From: Hydractinia symbiolongicarpus
Lineage: Eukaryota; Cnidaria; Hydrozoa; Anthoathecata; Hydractiniidae
Length of the DNA stretch: 64,000 nucleotides
Assembly (NCBI RefSeq): GCF_029227915.1
Contig: NC_079881.1
Location: forward strand, 31,039,501-31,103,500
Direction: 5' to 3'
Part shown: positions 53,312 to 64,000 of the stretch, piece by piece
How positions within the stretch are numbered: the first letter of the stretch is position 1
Layout of the letters: the number at the start of each line of letters is the position of its first letter
The notes under the pieces: model-generated
Databases searched by the model: none
The model's input: only the letters and a program-made list of their open reading frames with translations
What the model was told of the DNA's origin: nothing
Made by a program: the position numbers and the translations under genes

Positions 53312-53336
53312 ATCTTTACTTGTTTCTGGTAAAGAT
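53312..53336 (+). terminator. Hairpin after the right-most gene (ATCTTTAC class)
   Basis: ATCTTTAC / GTAAAGAT with loop TTGTTTCTG, 20 bp after the stop at 53292 and abutting the inner edge of the right inverted repeat. It is nearly identical to the hairpin after the integrase (44362). Confidence 0.65.
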
Positions 53337-53614
53337 AGACACACATATCACTATAATTGGGGGACACGACAGATGAGGGTGGGTAGGGACCCATGGGACG
53401 GGGAGGGTGGGGAGGGGCCCAGGGGGACACGGCTGGGGAGGGGGTTTTGGACAGATATTATAGAGCATGCCCGCTTATTTGACGTAAAGTGGTAAAGTGC
53501 ACATGGATTTTATCGACTCTTCTATCGTTGATTTAACGGGGATGATCTATAATTTAACGTGGGATAGGAAACTGCTAAGGGGGTCTGTCCTAACATTGGT
53601 ATTTTCCTATCTCT
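53335..53614 (-). repeat. Polinton right terminal inverted repeat
   Basis: The outer 250 bp (53365-53614) mirror the left end apart from one 1-bp indel; the inner ~30 bp are diverged. It ends CCTATCTCT. It contains the G-rich tract at 53395-53444. Confidence 0.95.
53395..53444 (+). other. G-quadruplex-prone tract in the right inverted repeat
   Basis: At least five runs of three or more G with one- or two-base loops (GGGACGGGGAGGGTGGGG then AGGGG), followed by further G runs. The mirrored C-rich tract is at 36945-36993. Confidence 0.75.
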
Positions 53615-53620
53615 GATGCA
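53615..53620. repeat. Target-site duplication, right copy (GATGCA)
   Basis: It matches 36770-36775 and is followed directly by the in-phase satellite continuation ACCTAGTAATATC. Confidence 0.9.
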
Positions 53621-56600
53621 ACCTAGTAATATCAGAAAAATATCGCTAAACACATGTTGGTACGAATAGGTGACTGAACCGTTGTAACTCAAACGGACTA
53701 ACACCGTTAGAAAGTCAATGAAATGTTGTTTTTAAAACTGTGGCTATTTCTTCAGCGCGCGATAACGGCTAGGATTGGTCCCGCAGTAAAAAATGACTTT
53801 TTTATCTTACTTTTTAATTGAAGCGCTACCACAGCGCCCAGTGTAATTGCTGAGTTTCGGCAATCATTTCAAATTAAGAAGAATGCTATTTCTTGGATTC
53901 CACTTGTCTCACTTATCACATTTATCAGGTCAAAGTCCAAAATCAGTTCAATTTAGTACCACAGTCAATCGTTTCACTGTTAAAAGCGATGCAAACTAGT
54001 ATTATCAAAAAAATATCGCTAAATACATGTTGGTACAAATATGTGACCCAACCGTTGTAACTCAAACGGACTGACACCGTTAAAAAGTCAATGAAATGTA
54101 GTTTTTGAAACTGTCGCTATTTCTTCAGCGCGCGATAACGGCTAGGATTGGTCCCGCAGTAAAAAATGACTTTCTTATCTTAATTTTTAATTGAAGCGCT
54201 ACCACAGCGCCCAGCGCAATCGCTGAGTTTCGGCAATCATTTTAAATTAAGAAGAATGCTATTTCTTGGAGTCCACTTGTCTCACTTATTACATTTATCA
54301 GGTCACAATCCAAAGTTAGTTCAATTAAGTCCCAAAGTCAATGCAACCTAGTAATATGAGAAAAATATCGCAAAATACATGTTGGTATGAATATGTGACG
54401 CAACCGTTGTAACTGAAGTGGATTGATACCGTTAGAAAGTCAATGAAATGTAATTTTTGAAACTGTCGCTTTTTCTTCAGCGCGCGATAACGGCTAGGAT
54501 TGGTCCCGCAGTAAAAAATGAATTTTTTATCTCAATTTTTAATTGAAGCACTACCACATCGCTGAGTTTTGGCAATCATTTCAAATTAAGAAGAATGCTA
54601 TTTCTTGGAGTCCACTTGTCTCACTTATAACATTTATAAGGTCAAAGTCCAATACCAGTTCAATTTAGTACCACAGTCAATAGTTTCACTGTTAAAAGCG
54701 ATGCAACCTAGTATTATCAAAAAATATCGCTAAATACATGTTGGTACAAATATGTGACCCAACCGTTGTAACTCAAACAGACTGACACCGTTAAAAAGTC
54801 AATGAAATGTAGTTTTTGAAACTGTCAATATTTCTTCAGCGCACGATAACGGCTAGGATTGGTCCCACAGTAAAGAATGACTTATTTACCTAAATCTTTA
54901 AATGCAGCGCTACCACAGCGCCCAGTGCAATCGCTGAGTTCCAGCAATCATGTCAAATTGAGAAGAATGTTATTTCTTGGAGTCCAATTTTCTCATTTAT
55001 CAAGTTTATTAGGTCACAGTCCAAAGTTTGTTCAATTAAGTCCCACAGTCAATCTTTTCATTGTTAAAAGCGATGCAACCAAGTAATATAAAAAAAAATA
55101 TCGCTAAGTACATGTTGGTACGGATATGTGACCCAACCGTTGTAACTCAAACGGACTGACACCGTTAAAAAGTCAATGAAATGTAGTTTTTGAAACTGTC
55201 GCTATTTCTTCAGCGCGGGATAACGGCTAGGATTGTTCCCACAGTAAAAAATGACTTATTAATCTAAATTTTTTAATGAAACGCTCCCACAGCGCCCAGT
55301 GTAATCGCTGAGTTCCGGCAATCATGTCAATTTGAGAAGAATGTTATTTCTTGGAGTCCAATTTTCTCATTTATCAAATTTATTAGGTCACAGTCCAAAG
55401 TTTGTTCAATTAAGTCCCACAGTCAATCTTTTCATTGTTAAAAGCGATGCAACCAAGTAATATAAAAAAAAATATCGCTAAATACATGTTGGTACGAATA
55501 TGTGACCCAACCGTTGTAACTCAAACGGACTGACACCGTTAAAAAGTCAATGAAATGTAGTTTTTGAAACTGTCGCTATTTCTTCAGCGCGCGATAACGG
55601 CTAAGATTGGTCGCGCAGTAAAAAATGACTTTTTTATCTTAATTTTTAATTGAAGCGCTACCACAGTGCCCAGTGTAATTGCTGAGTTTCGGCAATCATG
55701 TCAAATTAAGAAGAATGTTATTTCTTGGAGTCCAATTGTCTCCTTTATCACATTTATCAGGTGACAGTCCAAAGTTAGTTCAATTATTTCCCACAGCCAA
55801 TCGTTTCATAGTTAAAAGCGATGCAACCTAGTAATATCAGAAAAATATCGCTAAATACATGTTGGTACGAGTATGTGACCCAACAGTTGTAACTCAAACG
55901 AACTGACACCGTTAGAAAGTCAATGAAATGTAGTTTTTGAAACTGTCGCTATTTCTTCAGCGCGCGAAAACGGATAGGATTGGTCCCACAGCATAGAATG
56001 CCTTATTTTTCTAAACTTTTAAATGAAGCGCTACCACAGCGCCCAGTGTTATCGCTAAGTTCCGGCAATCATGTAAAATTAGGAAGAATGTTATTTCTTG
56101 GAGTCCAATTTTCTCATTTATCACATTTATTAGGTCACAGTCCAAACTTAGTTCAATTAAGTCCCACAGTCAATCGTTTCATTGTTAAAAGCGATGCAAC
56201 CTAGTAATATCAAAACAAATATCGCTAAATACATGTTGGTACGAATATTTGACCCAACCCTTGTAACTAAAACGAACTGACACCCTTAGAAAGTCAATGA
56301 AATGTAGTTTTTGAAACTGTCGTTATTACTTCAGCGCGCGATAACGGATAGGATTGGTCCCACAGTAAAGAATAAGTTATTTATCTAAATTTTTAAATGA
56401 AGCGCTACACCAGCGTCCAGTGTAATCGCTGAGTTCTGGCAATCACGTCAAATTAAGAAGAATGTTATTTATTGGAGTCCAATTGTCTCATTTATCAAAT
56501 TTACCAGGTTACAGTCTAAAGTTAGTTCAATTAAGTCCCACAGTCAATCGTTTCATTGTTTAAAGCGATGCAACCTAGTAATATCAAAAAATATCGCTAA

Positions 56601-58023
56601 ATACATGTTGGTACGAATATTTGACATAACCGTTGTAACTCGAAACGGACTAACACCGTTAGAAAGTCAATGAAATGTTGTTTTTAAAACTGTGGCTATT
56701 TCTTCAGCGCACGATAACGGCTAGGATTGGTCCCGCAGTAAAAAATGACTTTTTTATCTTACTTTTTAATTGAAGCGCTACCACAGCGCCCAGTGTAATC
56801 GTTGAGTTTCGGCAATCATTTCAAATTAAGAAGAATGCTATTTCTTGGATTCCACTTGTCTCACTTATCACATTTATCAGGTCAAACTCCAAAATCAGTT
56901 CAATTTAGTACCACAGTCAATCGTTTCACTGTTAAAAGCGATGCAAACTAGTATTATCAAAAAAATATCGCTAAATACATGTTGGTACAAATATGTGACC
57001 CAACCGTTGTAACTCAAACGGACTGACACCGTTAAAAAGTCAATGAAATGTCGTTTTTGAAACTGTCGCTATTTCTTCAGCGCGCGATAACGGCTAGGAT
57101 TAGTCCCGCAGTAAAAAAATGACTTTCTTATCTTAATTTTAATTGAAGCGCTACCACAGCGCCCAGCGCAATCGCTGAGTTTCGGCAATCATTTTAAATT
57201 AAGAAGAATGCTATTTCTTGAAGTCCACTTGTCTCACTTATTACATTTATCAGGTCACAATCCAAAGTTAGTTCAATTAAGTCCCAAAGTCAATGCAACC
57301 TAGTAATATGAGAAAAATATCGCAAAATACATGTTGGTATGAATATGTGACGCAACCGTTGTAACTGAAGTGGATTGATACCGTTAGAAAGTCAATGAAA
57401 TGTAATTTTTGAAACTGTCGCTTTTTCTTCAGCGCGCGATAACGGCTAGGATTGGTCCCGCAGTAAAAAATGAATTTTTTATCTCAATTTTTAATTGAAG
57501 CACTACCACATCGCTTAGTTTCGGCAATCATTTCAAATTAAGAAGAATGCTATTTCTTGGAGTCCACTTGTCTCATTTATCACATTTATCAGGTCACAGT
57601 CCAAAGTTAGTTCAATTAAGTCCCACAGTCAATCGTTTCATTGTTAAAAGCGATACAACCAAGTAATATAAAAAAAATATCGCTAAATACATGTTGGTAC
57701 GAATATGTGACCCAACCGTTGTAACTCAAACGGACTGACACCGTTAGAAAGTCAATGAAATGTAGTTTTTTAAACTGTGGCTATCTCTTCAGCGCGCGAT
57801 AACGGCTAGGATTGGTCCCGCAGTAAAAAATGACTTTTTATCTTAATTTTTAATTGAAGCGCTACCACCGCGCCCAGTGCAATCGCTGAGTTTCCGCAAT
57901 CATTTCAAATTAAGAAGCATGCTATTTCTCGGTGTCCACTTGTCTCACTTATTACATTTATCAGTTCACAGTGCAAAGTGAGTTCAATTAAGTCCCACAG
58001 TCAATCGTTTCATTGTTAAAAGC

Positions 58024-58029
58024 GATGCA
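58024..58029. other. Paralogous empty site of the Polinton insertion
   Basis: GATGCA inside an uninterrupted satellite unit whose flanks (57930-58130) match the left flank (36680-36775) and right flank (53615-53720) of the Polinton, including rare variants. Confidence 0.88.
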
Positions 58030-60437
58030 ACCTAGTAATATCAGAAAAATATCGCTAAACACATGTTGGTACGAATAGGTGACTGAACCGTTGTAACTCA
58101 AACGGACTAACACCGTTAGAAAGTCAATGAAATGTTGTTTTTAAAACTGTGGCTATTTCTTCAGCGCGCGATAACGGCTAGGATTGGTCCCGCAGTAAAA
58201 AATGACTTTTTTATCTTACTTTTTAATTGAAGCGCTACCACAGCGCCCAGTGTAATCGCTGAGTTTCGGCAATCATATCAAATTAAGAAGAATGCTATTT
58301 CTTGGATTCCACTTGTCTCACTTATCACATTTATCAGGTCAAAGTCCAAAATCAGTTCAATTTAGTACCACAGTCAATCGTTTCACTGTTAAAAGCGATG
58401 CAAACTAGTATTATCAAAAAAATATCGCTAAATACATGTTGGTACAAATATCTGACCCAACCGTTGTAACTCAAACGGACTGACACCGTTAAAAAGTCAA
58501 TGAAATGTAGTTTTTGAAACTGTCGCTATTTCTTCAGCGCGCGATAACGGCTAGGATTGGTTCCGCAGTAAAAAATGACTTTCTTATCTTAATTTTTAAT
58601 TGAAGCGCTACCACAGCGCCCAGCGCAATCGCTGAGTTTCGGCAATCATTTTAAATTAAGAAGAATGCTATTTCTAGGAGTCCACTTGTCTCACTTATAA
58701 CATTTATCAGGTCACAATCCAAAGTTAGTTCAATTAAGACCCACAGTCAATGCAACCTAGTAATATGAGAAAAATATCGCAAAATACATGTTGGTATGAA
58801 TATGTGACGCAACCGTTGTAACTGAAGTGGATTGATACCGTTAGAAAGTCAATGAAATGTAAGTTTTGAAATTGTTGCTTTTTCTTCAGCGCGCCCTAAC
58901 GGCTAGGATTGGTCCCGCAGTAAAAAATGAATTTTTTATCTCAATTTTTAATTGAAGCACTACCACATCGCTGAGTTTCGGCAATCATTTCAAATTAAGA
59001 AGAATGCTATTTCTTGGAGTCCACTTGTCTCACTTATAACATTTATAAGGTCAAAGTCCAACACCAGTTCAATTTAGTACCACAGTCAATCGTTTCACTG
59101 TTAAAAGCGATGCAACCTAGCATTATCAAAAAAATATCGCTAAATACATGTTGGTACAAATATGTGACCCAACCGTTGTAACTCAAACAGACTTACACCG
59201 TTAAAAAGTCAATGAAATGTAGTTTTTGAAACTGTCAATATTTCTTCAGCGCACGATAACGGCTAGGATTGGTCCCACAGTAAAGAATGACTTATTTACC
59301 TAAATCTTTAAATGCAGCGCTACCACAGCGCCCAGTGCAATCGCTGAGTTCCGGCAATCATGTCAAATTGAGAAGAATGTTATTTCTTGGAGTCCAATTT
59401 TCTCATTTATCACATTTATTAGGTCACAGTCCAAAATTAGTTCAATTAAGTCCCACAGTCAATCGTTTCATTGTTAAAAGCGATGCAACCTAGTAATATC
59501 AGAAAAATATCGCTAAACACATGTTGGTACGAATAGGTGACTGAACCGTTGTAACCCACACGGACTGACACCGTTAGAAAGTCAATGAAGTGTAGTTTTT
59601 GAAACTGTCGCTATTTATTCAGCGCGGGATAACGGCTAGGATTGGTACCACAGTAAAAAATGCCTCTTTAATCTAAATTTTTAAGTGAAGCGCTACCACA
59701 GCGCCCAGTGTAATCGCTGAGTTCCGGCAATCCCGTAAAAATAAGAAGAATGTTATTTCTTGGAGTCCAATTGTCTCATTTATCACATTTATCAGGTCAC
59801 AGTCTAAAGTTAGTTCAATTAAGTCCCACAGTCAATCGTTTCATTGTTAAAAGCGATGCAACCTAGTAATATCAAAACAAATATCGCTAAATACATGTTG
59901 GTACGAATATTTGACCCAACCGTTGTAACTAAAACGGACTGACACCGCTAGAAAGTCAATGAAATGTAGTTTTTGAAACTGTCGATATTACTTCAGCGTG
60001 CGATAACGGATAGGATTGGTCCCACAGTAAAGAATGAGTTATTTATCTAAATTTTTAAATGAAGCTCTACACCATCGTCCAGTGTAATCGCTGAGTTCCG
60101 GCAATCACGTCAAATTAAGAAGAATGTTATTTCTTGGAGTCCAATTGTCTCATTTATCAAATTTACCAGGTTACAGTCTAAAGTTAGTTCAATTAAGTCC
60201 CACAGTCAATCGTTTCATTGTTTAAAGCGATGCAACCTAGTAATATCAAAACAAATATCGCTAAATACATGTTGGTACGAATATGTGACCCAACCGTTCT
60301 AACTCAAACGGACTGACACCGTTAGAAAGTCAATGAAATGTAGTTTTTGAAACTGTCGATATTTCTTCAGCGCGCGATAACAGATAGGATTGGTCCCACA
60401 GTAAAGAATGACTTATTAATCTAAATTTTTAAATGAA

Positions 60438-62100
60438 GTGCTACCACAGCGCCAATGTGTTATCGCTGAGTTCCGGCAATCATGCCAAATTGAGAAGAAT
60501 GTTATTTCTTGGAGTCAAATTTTCTCATTTATCACATTTATCAAGTCACAGTCCAAAGTTAGTTCAATTAAGTCCCACAGTCAATCGTTTCATTGTTTAA
60601 AGCGATGCAACCTAGTAATATCAAAAAAAAATCGCTAAATACATGTTGGTACGAATATTTGACCCAACCGTTGTAACTCAAACGGACTGACACCATTAAA
60701 AAGTCAATCAAATGCAGTTTTTGAAACTGTCGCTATTTCTTCAGCGCGCAATAACGGCTGGGATTGGTCCCACAGTGAAAAAATGACTTTTTCATCTTAA
60801 TTCTTAAATAAAGCGGTACCACAGCGCCCAGTGTAATCGCTGAGTTTCGGCAATCATGTCAAATTAAGAAGAATGTTATTTCTTGGAGTCCAATTGTCTC
60901 ACTTATCACATTTATCAGGTCACAGTCCAAAGTTAGTTCATTTAAGTCCCACAGTCGATTGTTTCATTGTTAAAAGCGATGCAACCTAATAATATCAGAA
61001 AAATATCGCTAAATACATATTGGTACGAATATGTGACCCACCGGTTGTAACTCAAACGGAGTGACACCATTAAAAATTCAATAAGATGTAGTTTTTGAAA
61101 CTGTTGCTATTTCTTCAGCGCGCAATAACGGCTAGGATTGGTCCCACAGTAAAAAATGACTTATTAATGTAAATTTTTAAAAGAAGCGCTACCACAGCGC
61201 CCAGTGTAAACGCTGAGTTCCGGCAATCATGTCAAATTAAGAAGAATTTTATTTCTTGGAGTCCAATTGTGTCATTTATCAAATTTATAAGGTCACAGTC
61301 TAAAGTTAGTTCAATTAAGTCCCACAGTCAATCGTTTCATTGTTTAAAGCGATGCAACCTAGTAATATCAGAAAAATACCGCTAAATGCATGTTGGTACG
61401 AATATGTGACCCAACCGTTCTAACTCAAACGGACTGACACCGTTAGAAAGTCAATGAAATTTAGTTTTTGAAACTGTCGATATTTCTTCAGCGCGCGATA
61501 ACAGATAAGATTGGTCCCACAGTAAAGAATGACTTATTAATCTAAATTTTTAAATGAAGTGCTACAACAGCGCCAATGTGTTATCGCTGAGTTCCGGCAA
61601 TCATGCCAAATTGAGAAAAATGTTATTTCTTGGAGTCAAATTTTCTCATTTATCACATTTATCAGGTCACAGTCCAAAGTTAGTGCAATTAAGTCCCACA
61701 GTCAATCGTTTCATTGTTTAAAGCGATGCAACCTAGTAATATCAAAAAAAAAACGCTAAATACATGTTGGTACGAATAGTTGACCCAACCGTTGTAACTC
61801 AAACGGACTGACACCATTAAAAAGTCAATCAAATGCAGTTTTTGAAACTGTCGCTATTTCTTCAGCGCGCGATAACGGCTGGGATTGGTCCCACAGTGAA
61901 AAAATGACTTTTTTATCTTAATTCTTAAATGAAGCGGTACCACAGCGCCCAGTGTAATCGCTGAGTTTCGGCAATCATGTCAAATTAAGAAGAATGTTAT
62001 TTCTTGGAGTCCAATTGTCTCATTTATTACATTTATCAGGTCACAGTCCAAAGTTAGTTCATTTAAGTCCCACAGTCAATTGTTTCATTGTTAAAAGCGA
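60438..62100. repeat. Trimeric higher-order repeat, period 1121 bp
   Basis: AGCGCCAATGTGTTATCGCTG, split around the monomer junction, recurs at an offset of 1121 bp (60447 versus 61568), with shared variants such as CATGCCAAATTGAG and TCAATCAAATGCAG. This is three monomers. Confidence 0.75.
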
Positions 62101-64000
62101 TGCAACCTAATAATATCAGAAAAATCTCGCTAAATACATATTGGTACGAATATGTGACCCACAGGTTGTAACTCAAACGGAGTGAAACCATTAAAAAGTC
62201 AATAAGATGTAGTTTTTGAAACTGTCGCTATTTCTTCAGCGCGCTATAACGGCTAGGATTGGTCCCACAGTAAAAAATGACTTATTTATCTAAACTTTTA
62301 AATGAAGCGCTACCACAGCGCCCAGTGTAATCGCTGAGTTCCGGCAATCACGTCAAATTTCGAAGAATGTTGTTCGTTGGAGTCCAGTTGGCTCACTTAT
62401 AGTGTTTATAAGGTCACAGTCCAAAATCAGTTCAATTTAGTCCCACAGTAAATCGTTTTATTGTTAAAAGCGATGCAACCTAGTAACATGAGAAAAATAT
62501 CGCTAAATACATGTTGGTACGAATATGTGACCCAACCGTTGAAACTCAAACGAACTGACATCGTTAGAAAGTCAGTGAAATGTAGCATTTGAAACTGTCT
62601 CTATTTCTTCAGCGCGCGCTAACGGTTAGGCTTGGTCCCACAGTAAAAACATGACTTTTTTAGCTTAATTCTTAAAGGAAGCTCTACCACAGCGCCCAGT
62701 GTAATCGCTGAAGTTCGGCAATCATGACAAATTAAGAAGAATGTTACTTCATGGAGTCCAATTGTCTCATTTGTCACAATTATCAGGTCACAGTCCAAAG
62801 TTTACTTTAATTAAGTCCCACAGTCATTCGTTTCATTGTTAAAAGCGATGCAACCTAGTAATATCAAAACAAATATCGCTAAATACATGTTGGTACGAAT
62901 ATGTGACCCAACCGTTGTAAATCAAACGGACTGACACCGTTAGAAAGTGAATGAAATGTAGTTTTTGAAACTGTTGCTATTTCTTCAGCGCGCGATAACG
63001 GCTGGGATTGGTCCCACAGTGAAAAAATGACTTTTTTATCTTAATTCTTAAATGAAGCGGTACCACAGCGCCCAGTGTAATCGCTGAGTTTCGGCAATCA
63101 TGTCAAATTAGGAAGAATGTTATTTCTCGGAGTCCAATTGTCTCATTTATCACATTTATCAGGTCACAGTACAAAGTTAGTTCCATTAAGTCCCGCAGTC
63201 AATCGTTTCATTGTTTAAAGCGATGCAACCTAGTAATATCAGAAAAATACTGCTAAATACATGTTGGTACGAGTATGTGACCCAGACGTTGTAACTCAAA
63301 CGGACTGACACCGTTAGAAAGTCAATAAAATGTAGTTTTTGAAACTGTTGTTATTTCTTCAGCGCGCGATAACGGCTAGGATTGGTCCCACAGTAAAAAA
63401 ATGACTTTTTTATTATCTTAATTATTAAATGAAGCGCCCAGTGTAATCGCTGAGTTTCGGCAATCATGTCAAATTAAGAAGAATGTTATTTCTTGGAGTC
63501 CAATTGTCTCATTTATCACATTTATCAGGTCACAGTCCAAAGTTAGTTCAATTAAGTTCCACAGTCAATCGTTTCATTGTTAAAAGCGATGCAACCTAGT
63601 AATATCAGAAAAATATCGCTAAATACATATTGGTACGAATATGTGACCCACCGGTTGTAACTCAAACGGAGTGACACCATTAAAAAGTCAATAAGATGTA
63701 GTTTTTGAAACTGTCGCTATTTCTTCAGCGCGCAATAACGGCTAGGATTGGTCCCACAGTAAAAAATGACTTATTAATGTAAATTTTTAAAAGAAGCGCT
63801 ACCACAGCGCCCAGTGTAAACGCTGAGTTCCGGCAATCATGTCAAATTAAGAAGAATTTTATTTCTTGGAGTCCAATTGTCTCATTTATCAAATTTGTAA
63901 GGTCACAGTCTAAAGTTAGTTCAATTAAGTCCCACAGTCAATCGTTTCATTGTTTAAAGCGATGCAACCTAGTAATATCAGAAAAATACCGCTAAATGCA

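Larger units (their letters stand above)
36775..53614. mobile_element. Polinton/Maverick (adintovirus-like) element, ~16.8 kb, apparently intact
   Basis: It is bounded by long terminal inverted repeats starting AGAGATAGG and by a GATGCA duplication, matching the 6-bp duplication and 15-20 kb size known for Polintons. It encodes protein-primed family B DNA polymerase, a retroviral-type DDE integrase, an A32-like packaging ATPase and a double jelly-roll-type major capsid protein, plus several small membrane proteins, all without internal stops. The satellite on both sides is in phase. It could be an autonomous self-synthesising transposon or an endogenous virus; I infer recent arrival from the near-identity of the terminal repeats. 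Confidence 0.97.
53615..64000. repeat. Satellite array, ~373-bp monomer (right block)
   Basis: About 28 monomers continuing in phase after the Polinton and running off the window. The unit at 57930-58130 shares private variants (TTTCTCGGTGTCC, ATCAGTTCAC, CGGACTAACACC) with the Polinton flanks. From about 60000 onward monomers are more divergent from those in the middle block. No genes; repeated 66-74 codon frames are satellite shadows. Confidence 0.97.

Noticed and set aside
54877-61759. Repeated 66-74 codon frames in the satellite (also at 30281)
   Set aside because: They recur with the monomer, are broken by variants and start at different points. They are shadows of the tandem repeat.

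Overview
The window is eukaryotic repeat-rich DNA, most likely from a marine invertebrate. A cnidarian is my best guess, because both inserted elements resemble families I associate with cnidarian genomes; that is recognition, not a search result. About 43 kb of the 64 kb is one tandem satellite with a monomer of about 373 bp (1-16742, 20727-36769 and 53615-64000). The monomers are arranged in several higher-order repeats (periods near 726, 1120, 1494, 1867, 4103 and 5151 bp). I see no ordinary host gene.

Two mobile elements interrupt the satellite. The first (16743-20726) is a non-LTR retrotransposon of the CR1/jockey type: an SGNH-esterase ORF1 part, an apurinic-type endonuclease, a reverse transcriptase with intact YADD, and a 31-nt poly(A) tail. 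ORF1 and ORF2 lie in the same frame, separated by one TGA, and there is no ATG before the endonuclease domain. It is 5'-truncated and has no clear target-site duplication.

The second (36775-53614) is an apparently complete Polinton/Maverick, i.e. an adintovirus-like endogenous DNA virus. It has roughly 250-bp terminal inverted repeats that differ by one base indel and a GATGCA target duplication; a matching empty site survives in a paralogous satellite unit at 58024-58029. From left to right it carries a protein-primed family B DNA polymerase (minus), a SAP-RING protein (minus), a small SAP protein (minus), a DDE integrase (plus), two paralogous membrane proteins (minus), a coiled-coil membrane protein (plus), a leftward block of four small, mostly membrane proteins, a packaging ATPase fused in frame to a membrane protein, the major capsid protein and a putative minor capsid protein (all minus), then two rightward genes: a large conserved uncharacterised protein and a small protein near the right terminus. 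Replication (PolB), integration (INT) and virion formation (capsid, ATPase) are all represented. I do not find the usual adenovirus-type cysteine protease; the N-terminal part of PolB instead has an OTU-like Cys/His motif pair.

The most unusual points are: a set of related hairpins just after stop codons, in two sequence classes by strand; a tandemly duplicated SAP cassette with an identical 44-bp leader and two amplified minisatellites (84 bp and 47 bp); an MDM2-like RING domain; a roughly 37-residue module present twice inside PolB; AT-rich motifs abutting many start codons; and G-quadruplex-prone terminal repeats. Dating logic from paralogous empty sites shows that both elements landed after local higher-order amplification of the satellite.
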